A stretch of DNA of 11,759 bases from Pseudomonadota bacterium (GTDB lineage Bacteria; Pseudomonadota; Gammaproteobacteria; Burkholderiales; Gallionellaceae). The notes beneath the pieces are model-generated. The model searched no databases. It was not told the origin of the DNA and saw only the letters and a program-made list of their open reading frames with translations. The stretch lies in assembly GCA_021781695.1 (NCBI GenBank), contig JAJXWG010000032.1:1-11759 (forward strand). Direction: 5' to 3'. Below are positions 1 through 8,211 of the stretch, piece by piece. Every line of letters begins with the position of its first letter. Position 1 is the stretch's first letter. The position numbers and the translations under genes are program-made.

Positions 1-377
1 CCCAGTTCGAAAGAATCGCCTTGGATGCATAAAACGAAGGCATCGGGAGCAGTCTTGAAGGAGCCCTGTGCGATTTTCAGCAGTGCTTCCGGCGTGAGCG
101 CATGGCTGTACAGCAAAACCCCGCTGCAAGGTGTTGCTCGATAAAATAAGTATGGGGAAGATATATCCATGCCCGCATCGATGAATAGCACGAGCTTCCT
201 GTCTTTCATGTCCAGGATGTGTTCGATCTGCAGCTGAAATTCTTCCAGCAGTTCGACCTTTTCAACCAGGTTTTCTGAAATCAGCCAGGCGTCCAGTTCC
301 CGTAGCAGCAAAGGACCCAATGCATCATCACCGCGCGACTCGTTGCCGATAGCAAAAACAAGCACAGGCGCTAGCAT
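1..377 (-). CDS. hoxW: [NiFe]-hydrogenase maturation endopeptidase, HoxW/HyaD family (C-terminus cut by window edge)
   Basis: This protease removes the C-terminal extension of the hydrogenase large subunit once nickel is inserted; here the presumed substrate is the HoxH encoded just before it. Reading from the ATG at 377, 125 codons are visible and the rest lies beyond position 1. The N-terminus has the family's GN-x4-DDALG motif (residues 11-21), an IDAG motif with Asp67, and a SHALTPEALL segment with His92. Asp18, Asp67 and His92 match the three nickel ligands of E. coli HybD (Glu16, Asp62, His93). The visible end has the family's GDSFELG motif. The start codon is nested in the last codons of hoxH (7-nt overlap), so translation is probably coupled. 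The HoxW name rests on the partner being HoxH-like; the protease family assignment is firm. Confidence 0.9.
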   Translation of the reverse strand, partial: MLAPVLVFAIGNESRGDDALGPLLLRELDAWLISENLVEKVELLEEFQLQIEHILDMKDRKLVLFIDAGMDISSPYLFYRATPCSGVLLYSHALTPEALLKIAQGSFKTAPDAFVLCIQGDSFEL

Positions 378-1843
378 GCGAACAAACCTTCGCGTGAACG
401 CGAAAGGAATGACAATCGCTCCCCTGTATGATCGAGCAATTCGACTTCGAGCGGCATCTTGCCCAGCGCATGTGTTGCGCAGGATAAACAGGGATCGAAG
501 GCGCGCACCGCCACCTCGATGTGGTTGAGCAGTCCTTCGTTGATCTCGCGGCCATCAAGGTATTGCCTTGCAACGCTCAGCACCGCTTCGTTCATCGCCT
601 GATTGTTGTGCGTGGTGGAGACGATGAGGTTGCACATGCTGACCAGATCGTTTTCGTCCACGCGATAGTGATGGATCAGTGTGCCGCGCGGCGCCTCGAT
701 CACTCCTACGCCTTCGAAGCCGCGCGCTCCGCTTGTTGCAAGCTCGCTGCCAATGATGTCATCGTCGTGCAGCAGTTCCTTGATCACTTCGGCTGCATGG
801 AGCATTTCGATCATGCGCGCCCAGTGGTAGGCGAGCGGCGCATGAGTCGGCATGTTGCCATTGTAGGAGACGAATTCGCGCCGCTCAATTTCTGCCAACG
901 GTGTTGCAATGCAGTCGCAATTCTGTATGCGAGACAAGGGACCGACCCGATACCAGCCATGCGTACTCCCCTGGGATTTAAGATAGGGAAACTTCATATA
1001 GCTCCAGCTTTTGACTTCTTCCGAAATCAGCTGGTTGTAGTTCTGGCAATCATAATCATCGAATAAGATATGACCGCTTGCATTCCTGCAGCGCAGGCTA
1101 CCCTGGTAGAGTTCGAGTTGTCCGTTCAAGCCCACCAAAGACATGAAATTGCCGGGAAATGCGCCGAAGCTGTCGTAAAGCCCTGCGTTGTGCTGGTGCA
1201 TTTCTTTCACCATGCCGACTGCATCCTGACTCCATGTCAATATCTGGTCGATGTCCTTGCGCAGTCCGTCGCGCTCGCCTATCGAAAGGGATTTGTTCAC
1301 GCCGCCAGGAACAGAGCCTGTGCCATGCACGCGTTTTCCCGCCGTATGATGTATGACCTCCTGCCCGAATTTGCGCAACAGGATGCCGCGACGGGCTGTC
1401 TCGGGATATTTTTCAGCCAGCCCCATGAGGTTGCGCCGGCCGATTTCACTGTCAAAGCCAAACAGCAGATCAGGAGAGCCCAGGTGAAAAAAATGCAGCG
1501 CATGAGATTGCAATATCTGCCCGTAGTGCATCAGGCGACGTATCCTGTCCGCCGTGGGCGTGAGGTGTTTTGCGCCGACGATGGCATCCATCGCCTTGCT
1601 TGATGCCAGATGATGGCTAACAGGGCAGATGCCGCACAGGCGCTGCACCATGACCGGCACTTCCCAGTAAGGGCGTCCCTGGATGAATTTTTCGAAGCCG
1701 CGGAATTCGACGACATGCAATCGCACCTGATGCACCCGATTCTTGTCGTCGAGCATAATGGTGACCTTGCCGTGGCCTTCCACACGCGACAACGGGTCGA
1801 TAGCGATGCGGCGCAGATTGCCAGGATGGGCAGCGGTTTCCAT
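371..1843 (-). CDS. hoxH: NAD-linked bidirectional [NiFe] hydrogenase large (catalytic) subunit HoxH
   Basis: Catalytic subunit of a cytoplasmic [NiFe] hydrogenase that couples H2 oxidation or evolution to NAD(H), normally working with small subunit HoxY and diaphorase HoxFU. The 490-residue protein has the L1 motif RVEGHGK (residues 20-26, with Glu22), the N-terminal nickel ligands in RLCGICPVSHH (Cys70, Cys73) and the C-terminal pair in DPCLSCATH (Cys452, Cys455, His458). Processing after His458 would release a 32-residue peptide. The segment LHVVEFRGFEKFIQGRPYW, the CGICPVSHH variant and the length (about 490 residues in Cupriavidus HoxH) point to group 3d rather than the membrane-bound or F420 groups. 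The start has AGGAG at 1853-1857, 9 nt upstream. hoxW overlaps its end. Oddly, thiO and not hoxY lies upstream, 138 nt away. The subgroup is inferred from motif resemblance, not from a tree. Confidence 0.95.
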   Translation of the reverse strand: METAAHPGNLRRIAIDPLSRVEGHGKVTIMLDDKNRVHQVRLHVVEFRGFEKFIQGRPYWEVPVMVQRLCGICPVSHHLASSKAMDAIVGAKHLTPTADRIRRLMHYGQILQSHALHFFHLGSPDLLFGFDSEIGRRNLMGLAEKYPETARRGILLRKFGQEVIHHTAGKRVHGTGSVPGGVNKSLSIGERDGLRKDIDQILTWSQDAVGMVKEMHQHNAGLYDSFGAFPGNFMSLVGLNGQLELYQGSLRCRNASGHILFDDYDCQNYNQLISEEVKSWSYMKFPYLKSQGSTHGWYRVGPLSRIQNCDCIATPLAEIERREFVSYNGNMPTHAPLAYHWARMIEMLHAAEVIKELLHDDDIIGSELATSGARGFEGVGVIEAPRGTLIHHYRVDENDLVSMCNLIVSTTHNNQAMNEAVLSVARQYLDGREINEGLLNHIEVAVRAFDPCLSCATHALGKMPLEVELLDHTGERLSFLSRSREGLFAC

Positions 1844-1874
1844 GGGGTCGGGCTCCTATTGGTGCATGTCTGAA

Positions 1875-1880
1875 ACTATA
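1875..1880 (-). promoter_or_regulatory. Possible -10 element for hoxHW
   Basis: The 138-nt gap between thiO and hoxH contains TATAGT on the minus strand, which would start a transcript about 25 nt before the hoxH start and leave the AGGAG ribosome site intact. I see no good -35 hexamer at 16-18 nt, and no clear terminator after thiO. An activator-dependent promoter or read-through from thiO are therefore both possible. Weak call. Confidence 0.25.
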
Positions 1881-1981
1881 CAGATGCGCGCGATGAAAAA
1901 AGCACAGTCTTGATCAGCTCATTTGCCAGTGTAGCGCATTTGTGCGAATTGCTTAAAGCGTGCGGGCAGCAGTTTCGAGCA

Positions 1982-3031
1982 TTACTCGCGCCAGCGATAG
2001 ACAGGGTCAGGTCGTCCGCCGATTGCATCCAGCAGCAGTTTCGCGCTGGCTGGCGACATGGTCACGCCATAACGAAAGTGTCCGCAATTGGCATACAGAT
2101 TGTGAAGACGGGGGTGGCGCCCTATGGTGGGGATGTTGTCCGGAGAGCCGGGACGCAGGCCGGCCCAGTGTTTGACGGGGGATGGCCAGTCGGGAAACAG
2201 CGCATGCACACGTTGCAAAAGGTATGTCCTGGCCCCATCCGTGGTGCGTTTGTCGAAGCCCACATCTTCCAGCGTGCTGCCGACCAGCACATGTCCGTCC
2301 CTGCGCGGGATGAAATACAGATTTTCCTGGAGCAGGATGTTGGAGAAGGGCGGCGCATCGAATTTGAACAGCAGCATCTGGCCGCGTATCGGGCGAACCT
2401 CCATGCCCATCGCGTGCTCTCCCAGCAGCGTCCTGCTCCATGCACCTGCCGCCAAGATGTAGGCATCCGCGCTCAAACTGCCATTTGAAGTTTTCAGCGA
2501 AGTTATCCTGTCTTGTTGTATGTCGAAGTGCAGCGCTTCATGTTGCTCGAGTATCATGCCGCCCAGCATATCGACACGGCGGCGCAGCGCCTGTAGCAAT
2601 CTTGGATTGCGCACCTGTGCGATGCCGGGCATGAACAGCCCTTTACCTTGCATGCCTTGCAGATGCTCGTCAAGTCTGACGTGGTTGAGGGCAACCTGAT
2701 GAGCTTTGCACCATGCAGTTGCTATTTTTTCCTGGTACGGGGGCAAAAGCAGCATGCCGCTTTTTTGGTATTCCGCATCTATGCCTGTGGCGTCAAACAG
2801 CATGGCGGCAGTCCTTTCGAACATGCCCATGCCGTTTTCGGCAAGACTCGTGACCGCTTCGCTGTAATCCCACGAGCAAAGCGGGGACAGAATGCCGCCG
2901 CCTGCCCAGGAGGCTTCAGTGCCTGTAGCGCTGCGATCGATGAGGACAACTTTGAAACCCGCTTCAAGCAAAACGATCGCGCTGCTCAAACCGATTGCGC
3001 CACCGCCGATGATCAGGAAATCCGTTTTCAA
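1982..3031 (-). CDS. thiO: Glycine oxidase ThiO (FAD-dependent, thiamine thiazole synthesis)
   Basis: ThiO oxidises glycine to the iminoacetate (dehydroglycine) that ThiG uses to build the thiazole ring of thiamine. The 349-residue protein opens with an FAD-binding Rossmann motif, DFLIIGGGAIG (GxGxxG at residues 9-14), and ends the first fold with VVLIDR. It continues with EASWAGGGILSP, a central RGQMLL segment, and the C-terminal GLRPGSPDNIP (about 291-301) and GHFRYGVTMSPASAKLL segments usual in ThiO. A TTG start at 3031 is preferred: it places the Rossmann strand at the N-terminus as in relatives, forms a TTGA overlap with the ispH stop, and has AAGG about 10 nt upstream. Earlier in-frame starts would lie inside ispH and add a tail with no family counterpart. 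It is the last gene of the ribF-ileS-lspA-ispH-thiO chain. A related D-amino-acid oxidase is less likely. Confidence 0.9.
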   Translation of the reverse strand: MKTDFLIIGGGAIGLSSAIVLLEAGFKVVLIDRSATGTEASWAGGGILSPLCSWDYSEAVTSLAENGMGMFERTAAMLFDATGIDAEYQKSGMLLLPPYQEKIATAWCKAHQVALNHVRLDEHLQGMQGKGLFMPGIAQVRNPRLLQALRRRVDMLGGMILEQHEALHFDIQQDRITSLKTSNGSLSADAYILAAGAWSRTLLGEHAMGMEVRPIRGQMLLFKFDAPPFSNILLQENLYFIPRRDGHVLVGSTLEDVGFDKRTTDGARTYLLQRVHALFPDWPSPVKHWAGLRPGSPDNIPTIGRHPRLHNLYANCGHFRYGVTMSPASAKLLLDAIGGRPDPVYRWRE

Positions 3032-3951
3032 ATTTGTAATGCCTTGGGCAAGGGGAAGGTCACGTTCTCGGTGATACCCTGCAATTCGGTGACATGCCCT
3101 GCACCAAACTCCTGCAATCTTGAGATTACCCCCTGCACCAGCACTTCGGGGGCGGATGCGCCGGCTGTCACGCCTACCTTTCCCATTCCGGAGAACCATG
3201 CAGCTTCCAATCCGTTTGCATCGTCCACAAGATATGCCGGAATGCCAACGTTTGCCGCCACTTCACGCAGACGGTTGGAATTGGAGCTGTTTGGGGAACC
3301 CACCACGACAACAGCATCGCACTTTGCAACCAGCAACTTGACCGCATCCTGGCGGTTCTGAGTTGCATAGCAGATGTCGTCCTTCCTGGGCCCCGTGATG
3401 AACGGAAAGCGATTCTTGAGCGCCGCGATGATATTGCTTGCGTCATCCATGGACAGCGTGGTCTGGGTGACATAAGACAGATTCATTTCGTCCTTTACCC
3501 TGAGATCCGCTACCTGTTCGGGGGATTCCACGAGGTACATGCCGCCTTCTGCCTGGCCCATCGTGCCCTCCACTTCCGGGTGTCCTTTGTGGCCGATCAT
3601 GATGATTTCCTTGTCCTGCTTTCGCAGGCGCGAGACTTCGATATGCACCTTGGTGACCAGCGGACAGGTCGCATCGAATATGGTGAGATTGCGCGCTTCT
3701 GCTTTCCGGCGCACGGCCTGGGATACGCCGTGTGCGCTGAAGATCAGGATGCTGCCTTCGGGAACATCGTTGAGATCCTCGATAAAAATCGCCCCCTTGT
3801 TGCGCAGGTCGTCCACCACGAACTTGTTGTGCACGACTTCATGGCGCACATAGATCGGCGCGCCATGCAGCCTCAATGCCCGCTCAACGATCTCGATCGC
3901 GCGGTCCACGCCTGCGCAAAAGCCGCGCGGGTTAGCTAACAGCAGATCCAT
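3028..3951 (-). CDS. ispH: 4-hydroxy-3-methylbut-2-enyl diphosphate reductase IspH (LytB)
   Basis: Final enzyme of the MEP isoprenoid pathway; its iron-sulfur cluster reduces HMBPP to IPP and DMAPP in the cytoplasm. The 307-residue protein is of normal length. The three cluster cysteines are visible as Cys12 (GFCAGVDRAIE), Cys96 (FDATCPLVTKVH) and Cys194 (DICYATQNRQ). The catalytic Glu126 lies in GHKGHPEVEGT, and the substrate-binding SPNSSNSNRL motif starts at residue 219. GGAG lies 7 nt before the ATG, inside the end of lspA, and the first 20 nt overlap lspA in another frame, which implies translational coupling. The stop overlaps the TTG start of thiO. The peptidyl-prolyl isomerase gene fkpB, often found between lspA and ispH in proteobacteria, is absent here. 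Confidence 0.98.
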   Translation of the reverse strand: MDLLLANPRGFCAGVDRAIEIVERALRLHGAPIYVRHEVVHNKFVVDDLRNKGAIFIEDLNDVPEGSILIFSAHGVSQAVRRKAEARNLTIFDATCPLVTKVHIEVSRLRKQDKEIIMIGHKGHPEVEGTMGQAEGGMYLVESPEQVADLRVKDEMNLSYVTQTTLSMDDASNIIAALKNRFPFITGPRKDDICYATQNRQDAVKLLVAKCDAVVVVGSPNSSNSNRLREVAANVGIPAYLVDDANGLEAAWFSGMGKVGVTAGASAPEVLVQGVISRLQEFGAGHVTELQGITENVTFPLPKALQI

Positions 3952-4408
3952 GTTTTTTCTCCATGAGGCTTTGCCAGATCAGCAAGCCTGCACCGCAGGT
4001 GATCGCGGAGTCGGCAAGGTTGAAGGCGGGAAAATAATGTGCGTTCCAGTGGAACAGCAGGAAGTCGATCACATAACCGTGGTTGATGCGGTCTATCAGG
4101 TTGCCTAAAGCGCCGCCCAGGATCAGGGAAAGCGCAAAAGAAAAAAGGATTTCTGTCGCATGCTTCTTCAACAGCCATGCGATGGATAGCGAGGCGATGA
4201 TCGCAATGGCTGTGAACAGCCAGCGCTGCATGCCGCCCGCGTCGCTCAAGAAGCTGAAGGCAGCGCCTGTGTTGTGCATCAGTGTGAGATCAAACACGCT
4301 CAAGATCGTCATGCTTTCCTGGTTGGCAAAATGGTTGACGACCCAAAGCTTGCTGATCTGGTCGAGCAAGATGACCAACGCGGAAAGAGAGAGCCAGCGG
4401 CTAAGCAT
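3932..4408 (-). CDS. lspA: Lipoprotein signal peptidase (signal peptidase II)
   Basis: Inner-membrane aspartic protease that cleaves the signal peptide of diacylglyceryl-modified prolipoproteins. From the chosen ATG at 4408 it is 158 residues, the usual size, with four hydrophobic membrane segments (roughly residues 5-25, 62-80, 87-105 and 131-147). The catalytic aspartates are Asp115 in GYVIDF and Asp133 in FNLADSAI, and the LMHNTGAAFSFL and GNLIDR motifs are intact. Another ATG lies 24 nt upstream at 4432, inside ileS; 4408 is favoured because GAGG sits 9 nt before it and because family members begin near this point. It overlaps the end of ileS by 8 nt and the start of ispH by 20 nt. Confidence 0.97.
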   Translation of the reverse strand: MLSRWLSLSALVILLDQISKLWVVNHFANQESMTILSVFDLTLMHNTGAAFSFLSDAGGMQRWLFTAIAIIASLSIAWLLKKHATEILFSFALSLILGGALGNLIDRINHGYVIDFLLFHWNAHYFPAFNLADSAITCGAGLLIWQSLMEKKHGSAVS

Positions 4409-7253
4409 GGTGTCTATCCTCGCCTTTCCCATACAGGTTGCTTACGCAACGGCCGCACAGGGTGGGGTGCGCTTCATCGATGCCCACATCTTCTCGGTAA
4501 TGCCAGCAGCGATCGCATTTGTCATGCAGGCTGGCGGACACATCCACTCGGGGTTCGTCTGCCGCGCGATGCAAGGTGGCGCGCGATGTGATGAACACAA
4601 GGCGCAGGTCGTCCCCCAGGCGCGCGAGGATGTCGTGGTCGTTGCCCGATGCGAACACATCCACTTCGGCTGCGAGCGCAGAGCCGATCAGACCGGCGGA
4701 GCGTGCCTCCTCGAGCTGCTTGTTGACGCGGTTGCGCCAGGCTTCGATGGTCAGCCAGTCGCTGATTTCATCGCCTGTCATGTTTGATTCGGGAAGTGTA
4801 TGCCACAGACCTTCAAGCACGCTCTCGTCATCCTTGCCATTCAATATTGCCCAGGCTTCTTCTCCGGTGAAGCTCAAGATGGGCGAAATCAATCTTGTCA
4901 GCGCATGCGTCACATGATGCAGCGCATTCTGTGCGGAGCGGCGCGCGTGTGAATTTTCACCTGCGGTATAAAGGCGGTCCTTCAGAATATCCAGATAGAA
5001 GCTGCCCAGGGTTTCGGAACAGTAGCCCATCAGCTTTTGCACGGCCAGATGGAATTCATAGCGCTCATAGTCTCTGCACACTTCATCCTGCAGCTTTTGA
5101 GTCAGGTAAAGTGCATAGCGGTCGATCGTCAGCCACTGATCGACAGGCAGTGCATCGCGAACCGGGTTGAAATCCGAGATGTTTGCGAGCAGAAATTTCA
5201 GCGTGTTGCGGATACGCCGGTAACTCTCCACCACGCGCTTTAATATCTCGTCCGAAATCGTGAGCTCTCCCGAGTAGTCGGTCGACGCGGTCCAAAGCCG
5301 CAGGATATCAGCTCCCAAGGTGTCAAAGATCTTCTGTGGCGCGATCACATTGCCCTTGGATTTTGACATCTTGTGACCGCTGCCGTCCACCACGAAACCG
5401 TGCGTCAACAGCGCGTTGTAGGGGGCTCTTCCGTTGATCGCGCACCCTGTGAGCAGCGATGACTGAAACCAGCCGCGATGCTGATCTGAGCCTTCCAGAT
5501 ACAGGTCGGCAGGCGAGCGCAGTTCATCGCGACGCGCAAGAACCGAGGCGTGTGTCGTGCCGGAGTCGAACCATACATCCAGCGTGTGCGTGAGTTTTTT
5601 GTAGTGCCTGGCATCGCTGCCCAGGAGCTCTTCCGGGTCCAGGCTGAACCAGGCCTCGATGCCTTGCTGTTCAACACGAAGCGCTGCTTGTTCGATCAGT
5701 GCAGGTGTGTCAGGATGCAATTCGCCGGTCTCTTTGTGCATGAAGAAGGGCATGGGCACCCCCCAGTTGCGCTGGCGAGACACGCACCAGTCCGGCCGGT
5801 TTTTGATCATTGACTCAAGCCGCGCGCGGCCCCATGCGGGGAAGAATACTGTTTCGTCCACCGCCTTGATTGCCAGGTCGCGCAGCGTCACCTCGTCAAA
5901 TTTTGCGTGACGTTTTTCATTCACCAGATTCTCTATGTTCTGCCCCGGGTCTTCTGACTCCTGTCCGCCGTTTCCCATGCCGATGAACCATTGCGGAGTG
6001 GAACGGAAGATGATCGGTGTCTTGTGTCGCCAGCAATGCGGATAGCTGTGCTGCACCTTTTTCAGGCAAAGCAGGTGGCTATTCTGTTGAAGCGCCTGAA
6101 TAATGATATCGTTGGCTTTCCAGACGAACACGCCGGCCAGTGCAATCTCATTCACGGGTGGCACGGTTGATAAAAATTTTCCGTCGTCGCCTACCGGATT
6201 GTCTGTCGGCAGATGGTATTTCTGTCCAACGAAATAATCGTCAAGGCCATGTGCAGGCGCTGTATGCACAAGGCCTGTGCCGGAGTCATGAGTCACGTGT
6301 TCGCCGCAGATGACGGGCACGATTCGATCCTGAAAAGGATGTTGCAAGGGCAGCATCTCGAGCGCAGCTCCTTTGCAGGTGCCGATGGGTTCGCCTTCCA
6401 GCTGGTAGCGCTCAAGGCAGCTTTGCATGAGCTCCGAGGCGATCAGCAGGTGGCCTTTTGCGGTTTTACAAAGCGTGTATTCGAATTCCGGATGAACGCT
6501 CACCGCCTGGTTTGCGGGCAATGTCCAGGGCGTGGTGGTCCAGATCACGGCAAAGGCTTTTGCAGACCCCGGCAGCGACACATTAAAGGCGCGCGCAAGG
6601 CCCTCCTTGTCCTTCACTTCGAATGCCACGTCGATCGCGCTTGAGGTCTTGTCCTCGTATTCGACTTCGGCTTCGGCCAGTGCCGACTGGCAGTCCAGGC
6701 ACCAGTTCACGGGCTTGTAGCCCTGATAAAGATAACCGTGCTGATGAATGGCGCCCAATGCGCGGATGATATCGGCCTCGGTTTTGAAATCCATCGTGAG
6801 ATAGGGGTGGTCCCAGTCGCCCAGAACGCCCAGCCGCATGAAATCCTTTTTCTGGCGCTCAATCTGTTCCAGGGCGTAGGTGCGGCAAAGCTCGCGGAAT
6901 TCCTTTGCGGGAATCGACTTGCCGTGCATCTTCTCGACCTGCAGTTCGATCGGTAGGCCGTGACAGTCCCAGCCAGGCACGTAGGGCGCATCGAACCCTG
7001 ACAGTGTTTTGGCTTTGATGATGATGTCCTTGAGAACCTTGTTCACCGCATGGCCGATGTGGATGTCCCCGTTCGCATAGGGCGGGCCATCGTGCAGGAT
7101 GAATCTGGGCAGCCCCTGTTTGGCTTTGCGTATCTTCTGGTAGCGCTGCAAAGCATGCCAGCGGGCAAGCATCTGCGGTTCGCGTTTTGCCATGTCGCCG
7201 CGCATCGGAAACGGTGTGTCGGGCAGATTCAGCGTCTTCTTGTAATCATTCAT
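4401..7253 (-). CDS. ileS: Isoleucyl-tRNA synthetase (class I, bacterial type)
   Basis: Charges tRNA-Ile with isoleucine and edits mischarged valine. The 950-residue protein shows the HIGH signature at residues 65-68 (PPYANGDIHIGHA), the CP1 editing domain with WTTTPWTLPAN (about 238-248) and GTGLVHTAPAHG (about 325-336), the KMSKS loop at 628-632, a helical anticodon-binding domain, and a C-terminal zinc knuckle with Cys913, Cys916, Cys933 and Cys936. The ATG at 7253 overlaps the ribF stop by 8 nt; an in-frame extension to 7286 lies inside ribF and is unlikely. The ribosome site is weak, so coupling to ribF is probable. Compared with E. coli IleS as I recall it, there is an extra hydrophilic stretch of roughly 25-28 residues after QWFIGM (from about residue 427). 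Confidence 0.98.
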   Translation of the reverse strand: MNDYKKTLNLPDTPFPMRGDMAKREPQMLARWHALQRYQKIRKAKQGLPRFILHDGPPYANGDIHIGHAVNKVLKDIIIKAKTLSGFDAPYVPGWDCHGLPIELQVEKMHGKSIPAKEFRELCRTYALEQIERQKKDFMRLGVLGDWDHPYLTMDFKTEADIIRALGAIHQHGYLYQGYKPVNWCLDCQSALAEAEVEYEDKTSSAIDVAFEVKDKEGLARAFNVSLPGSAKAFAVIWTTTPWTLPANQAVSVHPEFEYTLCKTAKGHLLIASELMQSCLERYQLEGEPIGTCKGAALEMLPLQHPFQDRIVPVICGEHVTHDSGTGLVHTAPAHGLDDYFVGQKYHLPTDNPVGDDGKFLSTVPPVNEIALAGVFVWKANDIIIQALQQNSHLLCLKKVQHSYPHCWRHKTPIIFRSTPQWFIGMGNGGQESEDPGQNIENLVNEKRHAKFDEVTLRDLAIKAVDETVFFPAWGRARLESMIKNRPDWCVSRQRNWGVPMPFFMHKETGELHPDTPALIEQAALRVEQQGIEAWFSLDPEELLGSDARHYKKLTHTLDVWFDSGTTHASVLARRDELRSPADLYLEGSDQHRGWFQSSLLTGCAINGRAPYNALLTHGFVVDGSGHKMSKSKGNVIAPQKIFDTLGADILRLWTASTDYSGELTISDEILKRVVESYRRIRNTLKFLLANISDFNPVRDALPVDQWLTIDRYALYLTQKLQDEVCRDYERYEFHLAVQKLMGYCSETLGSFYLDILKDRLYTAGENSHARRSAQNALHHVTHALTRLISPILSFTGEEAWAILNGKDDESVLEGLWHTLPESNMTGDEISDWLTIEAWRNRVNKQLEEARSAGLIGSALAAEVDVFASGNDHDILARLGDDLRLVFITSRATLHRAADEPRVDVSASLHDKCDRCWHYREDVGIDEAHPTLCGRCVSNLYGKGEDRHHA

Positions 7254-8172
7254 GTTGTTCAAACCATTTCTTTGCATTTTCCACATCCAATGCGATTTGC
7301 CCGGTCAGGGCAGCCACATCGGAAAATTTTTCTTCATCCCTGTGCTTTTGTAAAAATTCAACGCGCAATTTCTTGCCATAAATATCCTGGTCGAATTCGA
7401 ACAAGTGCACCTCCAGCACGGGTTTCGCGTCGTGTTTCAGAGTGGGACGCACACCCAGGCTTGCGACACCGCGCAACACCCCATGATCTGCCGCATGCAC
7501 CTCGACCACGAAGATGCCGGACAATGGCGGACGATTGTGTTTCATCTGCACGTTAGCGGTCGGATAACCCAGTTTTTTCCCCACGCCATCGCCGTGAACC
7601 ACGCGGCCGCTGATGCTGTAATGCCTTCCCAGATATTCATGAGCGCGGCGCAGTTGACCTGCCGCCAGTGCTGCGCGCACTGCCGTGCTGGAAATTCGCA
7701 CACCGTCATATTTGACGGTGTTGACCGCCTTAACCTCGAAGCCCTGCTGCTCGGCAATTTTTTCCATCAGGGCGAAGTCGCCTGCGCGTTTGCTGCCGAA
7801 ACGGAAGTCATCGCCGATCAGCACATATTTTGCAAATAGTTTTTCATGCAGAGCATGGATGAAATAAGCCGCACTTATCTGCGCGAACTCGGCATTAAAT
7901 CGGCAGACATGCACGCGGTCTATGCCCAGCAGTTCAAACATCTCCAGTTTTTCGCGCAGGGAAGATAGCCTTGCGGGCGCATCAAGCGGGGTAAAAAATT
8001 CGCGCGGATGCGGCTCGAAAATCACCACCGCTGTTTTCAGCGAGCGTGTTTTTGCCGCTGCTTTCAATTCATTGAGCAGGGATTGGTGGCCAAGATGCAC
8101 TCCATCGAAATTGCCGACAGTGAGTGCAACAGGATCGTGTATAGGGCAGTGGAGTCCGCGTAGTATTTGCAT
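7246..8172 (-). CDS. ribF: Bifunctional riboflavin kinase / FMN adenylyltransferase
   Basis: Phosphorylates riboflavin to FMN and adenylates FMN to FAD; its FAD could serve ThiO and its FMN a Hox diaphorase. The 308-residue protein has an N-terminal nucleotidyltransferase domain with TVGNFDGVHLGHQ (residues 18-30) and ISSTAVR (160-166), then a C-terminal riboflavin kinase domain with GKKLGYPTAN (198-207) and the likely catalytic Glu254 in LEVHLFEF. The ATG at 8172 matches the family N-terminus (MQILRGLH). A TTG nine nt upstream is in frame but falls on the putative -10 box. No Shine-Dalgarno sequence precedes the ATG, so the message may be leaderless. It is the first gene of the overlapping ribF-ileS-lspA-ispH-thiO chain. 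Confidence 0.97.
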   Translation of the reverse strand: MQILRGLHCPIHDPVALTVGNFDGVHLGHQSLLNELKAAAKTRSLKTAVVIFEPHPREFFTPLDAPARLSSLREKLEMFELLGIDRVHVCRFNAEFAQISAAYFIHALHEKLFAKYVLIGDDFRFGSKRAGDFALMEKIAEQQGFEVKAVNTVKYDGVRISSTAVRAALAAGQLRRAHEYLGRHYSISGRVVHGDGVGKKLGYPTANVQMKHNRPPLSGIFVVEVHAADHGVLRGVASLGVRPTLKHDAKPVLEVHLFEFDQDIYGKKLRVEFLQKHRDEEKFSDVAALTGQIALDVENAKKWFEQHE

Positions 8173-8180
8173 AGCGAGCA

Positions 8181-8211
8181 ATTATACCGTGGGGCGTTCG
8201 GCATGTGTCAT
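8181..8211 (-). promoter_or_regulatory. Putative ribF operon promoter with overlapping inverted repeat
   Basis: On the minus strand a perfect TATAAT lies at 8186-8181. A -35-like ATGACA at 8211-8206 stands 19 nt away, or TGACAC 18 nt away. A start point about 7 nt downstream of TATAAT would fall within 1-3 nt of the ribF ATG. The -35 region lies inside a perfect 13-bp inverted repeat (GCATG-TGT-CATGC, 8201-8213) that could be an operator. Spacing is longer than ideal and no transcript data are available. Confidence 0.5.

Noticed and set aside
521..1603. Long plus-strand frames opposite hoxH (521-1066 and 1070-1603)
   Set aside because: They are antisense shadows of hoxH, whose minus-strand product carries every family motif; their translations resemble nothing known and have no ribosome sites.
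1914..1928. Sigma-54-like site (TGGCA then CTGA) on the minus strand before hoxH
   Set aside because: The -12 half reads GA where GC is essential, so the match is only partial.
3032..3199. N-terminal extension of thiO reaching back into ispH
   Set aside because: It overlaps ispH in another frame, adds residues with no counterpart in ThiO, and the Rossmann strand starts right after the TTG at 3031.
8173..8181. TTG start for ribF nine nt before the ATG
   Set aside because: It overlaps the TATAAT box, has no Shine-Dalgarno, and family members start at the position of the ATG.
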